DNA of 64,000 bases from Numida meleagris (taxonomy: Eukaryota; Chordata; Aves; Galliformes; Numididae). Positions 11,727 to 23,500 of this stretch are shown here, piece after piece. The translations under genes and the position numbers were made by a program. Within the stretch, counting starts at the first letter, position 1; every line of letters begins with the position of its first letter. Location: assembly GCF_002078875.1 (NCBI RefSeq), contig NC_034411.1, positions 50,793,695-50,857,694 on the forward strand, in the 5' to 3' direction. The notes beneath the pieces were generated by a model, which saw only the letters and a list, made by a program, of their open reading frames with translations, was not told where the DNA came from and did not search any database.

Positions 11727-12928
11727 CAGCTGAAGTGCCTCTATAGCAATGCCTGCAACGTGGGAAACAAGCAGGAGGAGTTAAAAACTGTGGTGTAATT
11801 GGAAAACTATTGTCTTCTTGCTATCATGGAAACATGGTGGGATGATTCGCATAACTGGAATACCACCATTGAGGGCTATAAGCTTCTTAGAAGGGATAAG
11901 CAAGGTAGGAGGGGTGAGGGAGTTGCCCTCTGTGTTAAAAAGTGGATAGACTGCGAGGAGCTCTCTCTGTGGGACAGGACCAATAAAGGACAGCTGGTGG
12001 TCAGGGTCTATTACAGGCCACCTGATCAAGGGGAGCCTTTTGATGAGGCCTTCTTCCTTCAGCTGCAAGAGGTATGGCGCTCGCTCTGATCCTGATGGGG
12101 GATTTCAATCAACCAGATGTCTGCTGGAAAAACGACATGGTGAGCTGCAAGTGATCCAGGGGACTCCTGGAGTCTATCAGCAATAACTTTCTGGTTCAGG
12201 TATTGGACAGATAAACCAGAGGTGAAGCATTGCTGGACCTGATCCTCACCAATGTGGAGGAGATTGTTAAAAACATTAAGACAGGAGGCAGCCTGAGCTG
12301 CAGCAGCCGTGCCCTGGTTGAGTTAGTGATCTCAAGGAATGTGGGCCTGGCAAAGAGTGGAATCAGGACCATGTACTTCAGGGGAGCGAACTTCAGGCTG
12401 TTCAAGGAATTGTTGGATGAGATCTCTTGGCAAGATGTCCTTAGAGACAAAGGAGTGGAGGGAAGCTGGCTGCTCAAGGATACCTTTCTGAGAGCACTAG
12501 AGCTCTCTGTCCCCCAGTACAGGAAAACAGGCAGAGGAGGCAGGAGTCACCGTGGCTCAACAAGGAGACCTGCTGGTCAAACTGAGGGCAGTTACAGGCA
12601 GTGGAAACAAGGACGTGTCACGTGGGAAGTATACAAGGATGCTGTCCAGACATGCAGAGATGGGATTAGGAAAGCCAAGGCACGGACAGAACTGAACCTG
12701 GTGAGGGATGTTAAAAACAAGGGGTTCTATAGGTACATTGGTCAGAAGAGACAGGCCGAAGAGAGCATATCCTCTCTAATAAATGAGAAAGAAGAACTGG
12801 CTACAACAGATATGGAGAAGACTGAGGTACTCAATGAGTTCTTTGCCTCAGTTTTCACTGGCAGTCAGGATTCTCATATTTCTCACATCCCTGGACCTCT
12901 TGGTGGGGTACTGGGGAAGTGCCTGTGA
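11727..12928 (+). pseudogene. CR1 ORF2 relic: endonuclease domain and linker
   Basis: ORF2 opens with LKCLYSNACNVGNKQEEL, followed by the endonuclease block METWWDDSHNW with its glutamate, GYKLLRRD, VYYRPPDQGEPFDEAFFLQL and GDFNQPDVCW with the Asp/Asn pair. The domain ends with LLDLILTN (about 12,230). The linker to the RT follows and includes YIGQKRQAEESISSLINEKE and VLNEFFASVFTG. Breaks are a TAA at 11,796, a frameshift near 12,075 that moves the DFN block into another frame, and stops at 12,152 (TGA) and 12,212 (TAA). From about 12,215 to 12,928 the frame is open for over 230 codons, which suggests only moderate age. The RT domain is absent. Confidence 0.85.
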
Positions 12929-12930
12929 GT

Positions 12931-15900
12931 TTATCAGAATCTCAGTCTGATGATTGGCCTAAGTTGCAACAAACACCATGGGGGTGGTCCAGAAGCAAAC
13001 TGGACACACTGCTGCTGCTTGATTTGATTCTCCAGTTGATGGCTGACATGACCTTCAGTGCATCTGACATGTTAGAAGATGCAGGACACAGCAATTTAAA
13101 CTGACATAGAAGATGCAGCGTAAACAAAAACAAACAAGAACTGCTCAGAGCTGTGTCACAAGCTTTTTATGCCGAAGTTTTGTGGCAAAAAGTTGTAGGG
13201 GCTACCAGAAAAGCAATATCATGTTCAAAACCATCTTCATTTGAACTGAGAGGTAGCTCATCTTCACAGATGAATTGCTTTAAAAGTGTATTTAGATGAA
13301 TATGTATACAAAGACAGAGAAGAAATGGATTTTGTTCTCTCTTTTTGTGATGAAATCACTCTTGAGAAAGTATATTTTAAATTAATCATTGTATTGAAGT
13401 CATCAGAAAGGAAGATTCAACTGCACAGAAAATATAAATGGAACAAGCAATCCAGAATCTGAGAGCACAAGCTAGGTTAGGAAAATCACGTTCACTGAAC
13501 TCCATTTTTTTAATAGCACTACAATGAGCCTAGCTCTGATTTGTTTGAAATGGGGAAATCTTCCTGAAGTAGCTACACTGAAGTCAAGACTTATATGAAC
13601 AGTTACACTCTCAATACCTTAAGTACACTGTGGAAACATGGATAGATGAAAGTGAATGTTAGATAAAATTGGATTTGGCATAGTAAATTTATATAGACTT
13701 TTTAGGTCTGTGCTATTTCTGTGGGATGCTGTTCTGTTTTGAATCTAATTTTAGCGTGGAGAACTCATTTGATTTCCTTTTTCACATCCATATGTGCTCA
13801 TATGGTGAATTTATAGTCTTTTTACTAGGTTTTCATTATGTTAACTCTAATTATTATAGCACTGTTGAAGCAATGCCATAGTTCATATTGAGATATAAGT
13901 TCCTCTGTTTACTCAGTGAAAGTATCTTTATTTTTAGTTAAACATTACATTATCAGGAATGATGATTTGAAAACGGTGTTGTTGTTTTTTATTAATGTAA
14001 GTGGATGCCAGAGGAAGACATGATAAAGTCTGGAAATAACTTTTTTCTAGATGAATCAAATAATTAAGAATGTACTAAAATTTACTGAAATTTAAACCTG
14101 GCACTTAAATAGAATTAACATGCTCTGCAGATGTTGAGAGACACTATTTAAGCAATACAATTTAAAAACAACTGGAAATAGCATCCTCAAAGTATGTGGC
14201 CCTCTCTTCCCATTCAGTGGTTTGATGGCACATATTACAACTTTTCATGTAGGTGTATGAGACCTTCCTGCTTGGGTCTTTCTGTTGTGCATGTCCGTAT
14301 TCTTTCTTGTCGTCTTCTTCTATCTTTAGGGTGAAGCTGAAGTGAGAGCAAGCTGAAGCTCTGACAGTACTTTTGACTTAGATCTCAATACCAACGATTA
14401 CATTTCAAACACTCTGTGAAATCTGGTGTTCTGTGGAGAGTCTGTTATGAAAAGTGCGGGATTTACACAAATGCATCTTGACACTTAGGTGTTTCTCTGA
14501 AAATACTGGCTACCTTCTCTCTACTTCGGTGATCTTCCTGACTTAGTGGTATTGCCCTTCCAAAGATGTCAGGTGTCACTGTGCAAAACACCACATCTGG
14601 GCCCCACAGATCTCTACAACAGACAACAAAGTGGGAAGCAGCCCTCACAGGAGCGCACCAGAGATGTTCCAGGAGATGGGATCAGCACGGAGAAGGAATG
14701 GGCGCCTGTGTGTGGGGTGGACGAGGGAGGATGGGAGTGTTTGGGGCTTTGAGGAAGGAGATTTGGAGGAGAGGTTGAGTTGAGATCAAGCAGCAGAAGA
14801 AAGCTTGTATAGAACAAAAGGAAGGTGAAAATGGCGGTGAGGGCACGGAAAGTCATTGTGAAAGCATGCTTGCTGATGAATGAGAGTTGTGAAGTGAGGT
14901 GCTAGCTGATGAAGTTGCCAGGTAATTTTATTTGTTCTTCATGTTTCGGGAGAATATATCGCCTGTCTGTTGTGAGGACTCCTGTACAATTTCTTTCTAA
15001 TATTGGATAATTCTTCTTTGTGGTCTCCGGCCTCACAGATATATCTGTGAAATCTCTCCCAGCTGTATTGCTGCTGGTGCTTGCATTCTGGCGTTTTTAT
15101 TGAATCGTTTTGTGACTTGCCGTAAACAGGCCACGTGGTATGATGGTAATAATGTCCAAGTGCTGCCTGTGCCAGAACTCCTGTCACACGGAGCATAATG
15201 CAGGCAGGTTTTAATAAGGAAATGGCAATGCGCTGGCAGACTGTGTCAAGATAGTGCGTGTCACGTATTTTATAGTGGTGTTTTGATACCCCAGTGGTCT
15301 GTGTGTTTGTACAGGTCATTTTTATAGCTAAACACCGGGATAAGCTATAGACGAACATTCCTATTTAGGGTACTTCTGGGCCACCATAGCAATCTTTTTT
15401 GGCCTTGTAGTTGCTTCTTCCTCAGCAGTATATGAAAAAAAAAGTCTTTATCATCAGCTTTTCTTTTGCAGTGAAGAAGTAGGTGCAGGGAAATAAAACG
15501 TAATTGCATAATTTGCTGGACAGGCTTTGACCTGAGCTTAAAGGTTTAAATGACTAGAAAAAACCTACCTATTGCTGTGTGTGTTTGGTTTTTAATTAAA
15601 AACATGTGAATGGAACATATATCCTCTACTGCTGCATAATCAACAAAATATGCTTAGCCTGAAGTGTAATAGAATATAAATGGATGAACAGAAAGAGAAA
15701 CATCAGCTCTTGCAAAGAAGTCACTGAGGGCTTCTGTTGTTTCTTGATGTTTAAAAGGAAAGTGATACAGTAGAAACAGATTAATTTTTATTCTGAGGCT
15801 GATCTTTTTAACATTCAGAACTTTTTGAGAGGATCCTTTTGTGTTGGCAGTGTGCCTTTGAGAAAGGACAAATAGAATTAAGTTGTATGCGTCATTTTTA

Positions 15901-18900
15901 CATTAATTAAAAAACAAAATTTATTTTGTCTGTAGAAGCATAGGCAACTGTATTCTATTCTATTCTTGAAATAATACATGTAATTTGGGTTGCATGATGT
16001 CAAGTTTGCTTGAAATATTTTCTTAGTTTCTTTCCCCATGCTCTTTTCTCTCCCACCTCCTTAACCTTCCACCTCCTCTCCTACCCCCAGCAAAAAGGGA
16101 AAAAGAAGAGAGAATAAGAGAAAGAAACCGAAAATAAATTTCTGCAATGTCAGACACGCTCCCTGTCCACATGGGACAGATGGAGAACTTTAAGCTGGAC
16201 TCATGTAAGGCCATAGAAGATCCTTTCACTTGGGTCTGCGTGTAGCACACTGCGTTACCTCGCGCAGAGCACACACAGAGTTTCTTGCGTTTGTTACTGT
16301 GACTGGAAGGTGGCTCCGTTACTTAGGAACTTTTTGCTCACTTCCAGCTTAAGTGCAGTTCTTACTGGGAGCCAATTCTCATTTCTGCTTGTGCCTTTCT
16401 CTTACTTAACTATCTTCCCTGTTGTATTTATTTGCAAGGCATAATTTTAATTTAGGTAGTTTATTTCACTGTAAGTTTTTTTAACGGGTATGCTTCATTT
16501 GTAGCAAACGAGGTACATAAAAAATAGCAGCCTAGTTTTTCTGCAGATTAGGAGTAGCTCTCTGTACAGTAATAGTTTTGGAAACCATTCGTAACACAAC
16601 ATCCATTATTTCAGAGCTGTTCAACTTCTGACATCCTTTTTGCTGTCCGTGGTTATTATGTTGTTATTTATAGCATCTGAATTCCAAACTGTTAAAATTT
16701 ATTATACCTTGAGAAGTCATGTGGATTAAATGTGAAGAAATATATTTTTATATATAATCTTTTCTCTTCCCCTGCAGTGATACTGTGTAGTAAGTAAGTG
16801 CACGCCAATTTTATCATTGGAGACCCAAGTTTTTACCTCTTACGTTTTCAGAGTACATGCAGTGTCCGATACATGGGTCTGGCACACCATTATCAAAAGT
16901 AATTGTACGTTTTGACCCCTCCAAATTCTTTTTTTTTTTTAATTGTTAATTCCTTTTTGGTTATTTCATTAGAGTACCTTCAGGTAAATAGGAAATACTT
17001 TGCTGATGTTAAGTTGCTCTACAGATCATTTTCATGCACTGTGGAGTATATTAATTACCTAAAACAGATATTTCATTGACGTGAAGAGGAATAGCAGATT
17101 CAAATTTCTTCTGTATTTAGAAAAACTAAGCACTGCAATTCACAAGTTCAAGTTCAGGATAGTGACCCTGGCTGCTCTGATTCCTGGCCTTTGAGGTAAA
17201 AGGCTGGTTTATATCCTCTGATCTCGTGGTTTCTTGTTTCATACAGCTGTGAGAGCATCCCACAAATACTCTCTTTGTCTTAAGGTGGGCAAGACCATTT
17301 CAAATTCCAAACTGTCTCTTTGTCTGCTACAGTGAGCTGCTTAACTAAGCTGTCCTTATCTTGGGAATTCAGTCTTCCTCACTTTATCTGAGCAAATGCT
17401 TGATGAAAGACTCTTCCAGCCTTCCTATAACAGTATTGTATGTCTTAACAGTTGGAAGTATGAAGATGAATGCAAACAACCAACAGCTTAACCTCCATAC
17501 AGGCTTTAAAGGTCATTGTAGAGGCAGGATTCAGTGGCTCAAAGGTCTTTGTGTGGCAGGATAGATTTTAGGCTATGTTTTGTTTGCCTTGGCGTCCTGA
17601 CTTTTTTTCCCGCTGATACAGTTCTGCTAAGTCCTTTTGAGCCATGTAGCTTCATAAATGGATGTGGAACCTAAAATCCTGGATTTACACTATTTTCTGC
17701 TTTATGAGGAATGGTTCCCTTGGTGTGTGGAGACAGCCCGTGGACAATTGGTCCATCTCACAGTAAGGAAGCCTCTTCCCCAGGACTGGACAGCCCTAAC
17801 ATTGGAAACAGTTCCTTTCTGCGTGGTTAAGGTCTGTTGTGACAGATATTGCATTTGTAACTAAGGAACACATTTTGGCTCTGAGCACATGGCGCTGAGG
17901 GAGTGGAATTTCTTACTCTTGTCCTTGATGGCAGGATCATGTGAAATGAACAGGCATTTCTAGCTCATTTTATAAAGAATCTTGTTTGTGTGGTGATAGA
18001 TAAAAACACCCTCATGCGCTCTCTTTCAGTTCCTCTTGGCCTTCCTTGCAAGCCACAAGAATGTTTCTTCTTTCATGTAACTGTGAAGGTGACCTTCCTT
18101 TTGCAGGTACCTTCTCCAGGGAGGTGGAAGAAATCCCAGCAGCTGCTGCTGATTGTTCCAGGCAATGTCCTTGCTGGGCAGCATGGTGCTGTGCCCCCTC
18201 TGGAGTTTTTACACGGGGTGTTTTTGAATTCAGCTTAACCCTGCTGTGTAGCGTGTAGCCAGGCTACTTGCTTCCAGTGCGAAGGCCCCTCTTTGTGTCC
18301 ACCATGTCTGAAGGTGCTTTTTCACGTAGTGGCAGAAGCATATCAGTCCACAGGGATACGTGTAGCAAATTATGAGACCATACCCATGTAGAGATAGATG
18401 GATGTTTTAAAGTCTCTTATAAGATGGCCAGAGTGAATCCCCTGCTGCCGTGAGAGCAAACTCAAGCTACTTCTGTGGCCCCACTGAGCCATGCCACCAT
18501 TCCTGACCTCTTACAAGTTCCCCTCTGGCACTCTGCCTAAAACTTCATGGAGCTCAGCTCTGTCTCAGAGGCCTCACAGGCTCAAATGGTGTGCTGGAAG
18601 GGAAGGCCACAGCAGGTCTCTACCTGAAAGTCTCGGTGACCACTGCTGGCTGTGTGAACAAGCATGGGGATTTCTCCTGGACCTCTCCACTTACACCCTT
18701 TATGAATGTAACGATGGGCTTGAAAACAGAGATGGAATTTCTGTTAACTGGAGTTCTTAACAGCACGTAGCCCGCATGAGCATTCACTTTTTGCATTCCT
18801 CTTCCCCTCCCTTCCCTCTGCTGCCAGACAGTCCTTTGGAAGCTCCTGCAGTGCAGTGGGATCAAAAGCCACAGTGGCATGGAGCATGCCCTGTCCCACA

Positions 18901-20500
18901 GGCACAGGGAGTAGTCAAGGGGGATGACGTATTGATGTGCCAGACAGGAACAGTGACAGGGTACATCTGGACCTGCTGTGGGAGAGTTCCTATGAGCTGT
19001 GCATATTGAAGGACTGAAATTGCTATATATAACCTTTCTTTTCCTCCTGAAATCTCTCTTCGTTGTTTCCCATTATCTTCAGGGAAGTTTTGCTGTGCTT
19101 GAGTTTTAAGTTCGGGCAAATCTGTCATCAATGGTTAAAATGTTGGGCTGATTTTAAAACAAGGCTCCTTCTTGTTCAGAAACACACCGTCCCATTTACT
19201 CTAACATGCCTAGCCATGTTCATAAGCTTTGCTCATGTTCTTCTAAATGAAAATGTCACACTTCCTTTTCCAGCAAACTTGTGAAACTGGTCAAACTAGC
19301 CTGACACAGCAGCATAATGCTGCACTCACTTCTTCAGCTTTGTAGACAAAATGCAACCCTAACAATGCCTGTGTCTGGCTCGGATAGATTAAAGCGTGTG
19401 CTTTCTTGTAGGATAAATGATGTAGAAATCTAACTCACCTTGATGTGTCCTTTCTGTTTTTTTCTTTCTCTATTTTCCTCTCTCCCTCTCTTCTTTTTCC
19501 ACTGCCCCTATCTCTTTTGAAAATAGTGGAGAGAAGTTCAAAGGGATGAGGCTTGCTGTTCCGCCTTGTGGAGTGAATACGGAGTGATAGCTGGGGGAAT
19601 GGGGAGAGACGAACATGGCTGAAGTGCTGACGTTGAGATGGCGGCTCTCTCTTCTCTAGGCTTTTTGAGCCTGCAAAAGATGGGAGGAGATAGCCCGTTT
19701 GAAGGGGGAAAAAAATCTAACATGGATCACTTGAGACCCAGCGTACTGTGAAGTAGTTGAGGATCTTCAGATTTGTTGCATTCTTACTAATGCTATTTAC
19801 ACAATTTTCCTTTTTGACTGCATAACCCAGGAAGGTGAAGGTCAGAGGAGTGATTACCATCTGCAGCCCCCTCATTTCCCATTTTTATGACAGAACACAG
19901 CAATCCCTGGGTTTCAAAAGCTGACTCTAAACCACTTCCAACCATATCTAATGAATTTCTTTGTAACTTGCCTGTTGTCTTCCACGCTCTCCAGCATACT
20001 TTCTTAATGCACCCTTATGTTCCCTTTTGTCCTCTCCCGTCCAGCAATACGTACGTGATACACACATTTCTGTAACACAGCAATAAGCTGGAAACAATGA
20101 TGCAATGATAAAATAAGCTGAGATGTCACTTCTAATTACAAATATTCTGTGTAAATTTAAATGTTTAAGAATATTAGAAATTGCTTACTTAGGTGAAGTG
20201 TATAGGAGTATAGGAATTAATGTTAACCATGTTATAGAAATGGGGGCAGGGAGGAAGTAAAAATAAATGTGCAGTTCTGAGGACAGAATGTAGAACAAGT
20301 TTCACAAAACAGCAGCAACTTCGTACATGTGGTGGTCAGAATGGTGGATGGCAGTGATGCTTCTAATTGCCCGGTTTACAAACTGAAGAATGACCGTGAC
20401 AAATAGCTCCTAGGATTATGAAGCTTACTGTAGATACCTTCCTATTGTAGTTGAAAACAAAAAAGGCAGATTTCTGTCTATTAAAAAAAAAAAAAGTGGG
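12931..20500. other. Unique noncoding DNA
   Basis: No gene or interspersed repeat was recognised over about 7.5 kb. 13,150-14,200 is AT-rich. 14,540-14,860 and 18,430-18,760 are GC-richer with chance frames of 60-90 codons. A tattc triplet repeat lies at about 15,951-15,965. A splice-acceptor-like tract is at 16,760-16,777 and is discussed in the findings. Confidence 0.45.
16020..16135. repeat. Pyrimidine tract followed by purine tract
   Basis: About 60 bases of almost pure C/T (16,020-16,090) are followed by about 45 bases of almost pure A/G (16,093-16,135), so the strand asymmetry flips. The halves are partly self-complementary: TCTTTTCTCTC matches GAGAGAATAAGAG imperfectly. Such tracts can form hairpin or triplex structures. 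No function is implied by the sequence alone. Confidence 0.6.
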
Positions 20501-23500
20501 TAGATACAAAGTATATTGAATTGCAAATATGGTACATTCATGTACTTGAAGTTTATGCAAAAAGTAATGCTATATTCTCCCCTTTATTTTCACTTCAGGG
20601 TAATAGTAAATAAGAAATCAGGCTTTCCGTCCTATGTTGTAGTTTATTAAAATTTATAAAAGCTAAATACTGTTTCTTGCTGTTTGTTTCATGTTCCCAG
20701 AGCTGGTTTGTTTATCCCCAGGAAGAGGTGGGAGTGTCTCTAGGGATGCTGGCCTCGCAGCCTGAGTCTGGGAACAAATTCATCTAACACAGCACTCCGA
20801 AATTAAAAGAAGAGTTACTTGTTGGTGGTTATGGAAATCTGTTTTGGTGAAGTTACACCACAAAATCAAATGTAATTTGGAAATATTATGGGCAGGTGCA
20901 ATAGTGCTAATATTCAGGGTATCTGACAATTCCTGTTGTAAGAGCCTGGTTTAAGCTGCTTACAGAGATATTTTTTAAAAAAGAAAATTTCACAAAAAAC
21001 AGCTTTTCTTAAAGATGAGTTTAAAGAAAAACCTGTTTAGACATGGTGTTTTTAAAAAGCCAAACATAACAACAACACAACCCACAACACCATCACTTTA
21101 AACCAGATCTGCAAATGCCATTGTATTTAGCAAAAATTGTAAAATGAAAACAAAAATAACCACCCCTTTGCCCGTGGTCAGTGTGCAGGACAGAGCACTC
21201 ACCACTGCCATGAATTTGCCTGTGTTATCCATGTCCAGAAGATGTTCCTCAAAGAGCTTCTGAGCTCAGCCCTCCTGTGCTAGCAGCCACAGCCCTGTGG
21301 ATGGGGAGATCTCCCACAGTGGGGCTGAGGAGCAAGACCTGAGGTGAGGATGAGGCACGGAGGGAGCTGCAGGGAGGGCGGGAAGAGCTGCAGCTGGCTG
21401 GAGGAAGGGGCAGAGGTTGGAGGAAGAAAGCCAAGATCTGACGAGCAGCTGAGGACATGAGCAAGTAGGAGGCAGTGGGGAAATAACACCATATCTCAGT
21501 TGACATTAGGAACCTTGACTTTCATGTCTTAACTTCTGATCTTGCTCTGGTGACCTCATACAATGTTACGACAGACAGGGCTCTGTATATGTGTGAGCAT
21601 TCAAATACAGTATCCTTACTGTATGAGCATCTGTAAAAACGCAGCCTGATTTCATGAAGTACGTATTGGGCATCCATGGCCTCCAGTGTTCATATTCTGA
21701 TCAGTTGTGATGGATCTTGAGATTTGTGGTTTTTTTTTTTTTTAAGAAAGAAGAGTTCAGAGAAATAAGCTGACTGCAGTCTGCAGCAAATGTATCTGAA
21801 ATTCTCCCTTATGAGAGCTATATGGCATTTTGCTATTGCAGAACTTCAGGTTTGGTTGGCTGCGTCTATGATGTTGCTTGTGAAGTGATGTAGTGGCTCG
21901 AGTTTAAATGAAAGTGGCTATTGAGATGATTTTTGGAGGTGGGAAGGCTGTGTTAAACCCAATGATTGGACCTAGAGGTACCGCTTCCCAAGCTAGTTAT
22001 GAATCCTACTTTATACCATGCCCCTCCAGCTTTCAGTAGGACTTCGGCACATAAGGAATCTTTTTGTAAAAAGGTAGCGTTTCATACTGTCTTTTTTTCC
22101 TAGCTTCCAAATGTTAATGTAGTTCCTTTCACTTCTTAATAAAAATTGTAAATATCTTAACCATTCTGCTGATAGGCTGTTATTCACTCTGGGAGCCAAA
22201 ATAATCTGTGCTCCTGAAAGCTCGCTGAAGCAAATAAATACTTTTATCAGGAATGAGTTTGGACTCAAGAGTTAATGGCTGTCTCTGCGAACACCTGTTA
22301 TATCATAGAAAGGGAGAAAACCTGATCAGTTTTGGCTACAGCCTTTTATATAGCAAAAAATGTTCTGCCTTTTTACAGACTTTTTTTTCTCTTTTACCCT
22401 TAAGGTACCTGAGTTTAAAGGGGATATCTGAATGTCTCTCCGTGGAGACTTAAAACAGCCTTTGTGCAAGTATGTTGAGCGGTGTTAATAACAATGGTTT
22501 CTGGCAATTGCAAAGTGGGATCTGACCAATTTTAGTAAAATAGTGGCACTGAACCCACAGAGCTTGCTTTTGAAATAGTGTTTCAGTTGGAAGTGAATTG
22601 AAGTGATGTTTTATGAACAGTTTCACACCTTGCTGTAAATGATAGACAGCTGCTAGAGGAGGTAATAATCTGTCTTCATGTTTGATGCCTTCTTTTATCA
22701 GGCTGAGGCTTTTCACTGAGTCAGATCTATTGATTAGCATTAGTTTACTTCCCAGGAAGCCTGCTTTGCATGGAAATGTCATGGGCTGGGGATACTAAAT
22801 GCATGCCAAGCAAGAGCTTGAACTCTGTCTAATGCTGCCTGGAAAATTACACGTTTGCGGAATGTTTAGCGAGGGTAATAGCTTTGCAACCCCAAAAATG
22901 TTAAATGGGGTCATTTTTGTCTCCTGTGAACAAATATTGGGGGAGAAAGTAATGGGGTCACATGGAAGATATCCTATGCTTCTCTTTGCTTTATGGAGTA
23001 TAAGTATATGGAGTGGCAGCGTGACTGGAACTCCAGAAGTTGGGGCTGAAATCAGCTTCACAGCGATGGTTGTGCATATGGTCAAAAGAATGAAAATGGA
23101 AGAGTGGGAGGAGAAAGGTGATCTGCATCATTACTAGTAATGAAGTTAAGTTGCTTCTTTAAAAAAAAAAAAAAAGTTTCAAATGAAAGAACACAGAAAC
23201 AACTTGGGGAGACAAGAATTTGGTTGAATGCAATCTTAATCTGAAATACTGGGGGGGCTTGTTTTGATTTTCCTGTCCTGCTTGCAGGGTTCCAGGTGCA
23301 ACACTGTAAACATATATGGTCACTTCGAAAGCAGAAGCTTAAATCTAATGCTGCTCGGTAATTATGTTAACTGCATTGATGGAAGTTAGCAGAAGGCTAT
23401 TTGTAACCTTGGGGAGGAGGAAAATAATCTGGATATATTTAGCAAAATTTTTACCAATGCAGTATTTCACATTGATTTTAACTTTCTGAAATATATGTAT

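Larger units (their letters stand above)
11146..12930 (+). mobile_element. CR1 LINE fragment, lacking the 3' half
   Basis: The plus strand holds, in the correct CR1 order, the C-terminal part of ORF1 (esterase-like, to the TAG at 11,580-11,582), a short inter-ORF segment, then ORF2 from about 11,727 with the apurinic-type endonuclease and the linker before the reverse transcriptase. Recognisable CR1 text stops near 12,930, just after IPGPLGG. No RT motifs, 3' UTR or short terminal tandem repeats follow. CR1 copies are normally 5'-truncated with the 3' end kept, so this copy must have lost its 3' part by deletion or rearrangement. Frameshifts and stops in both ORFs show that it is dead. The 5' edge is approximate (11,120-11,190). 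Confidence 0.85.
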
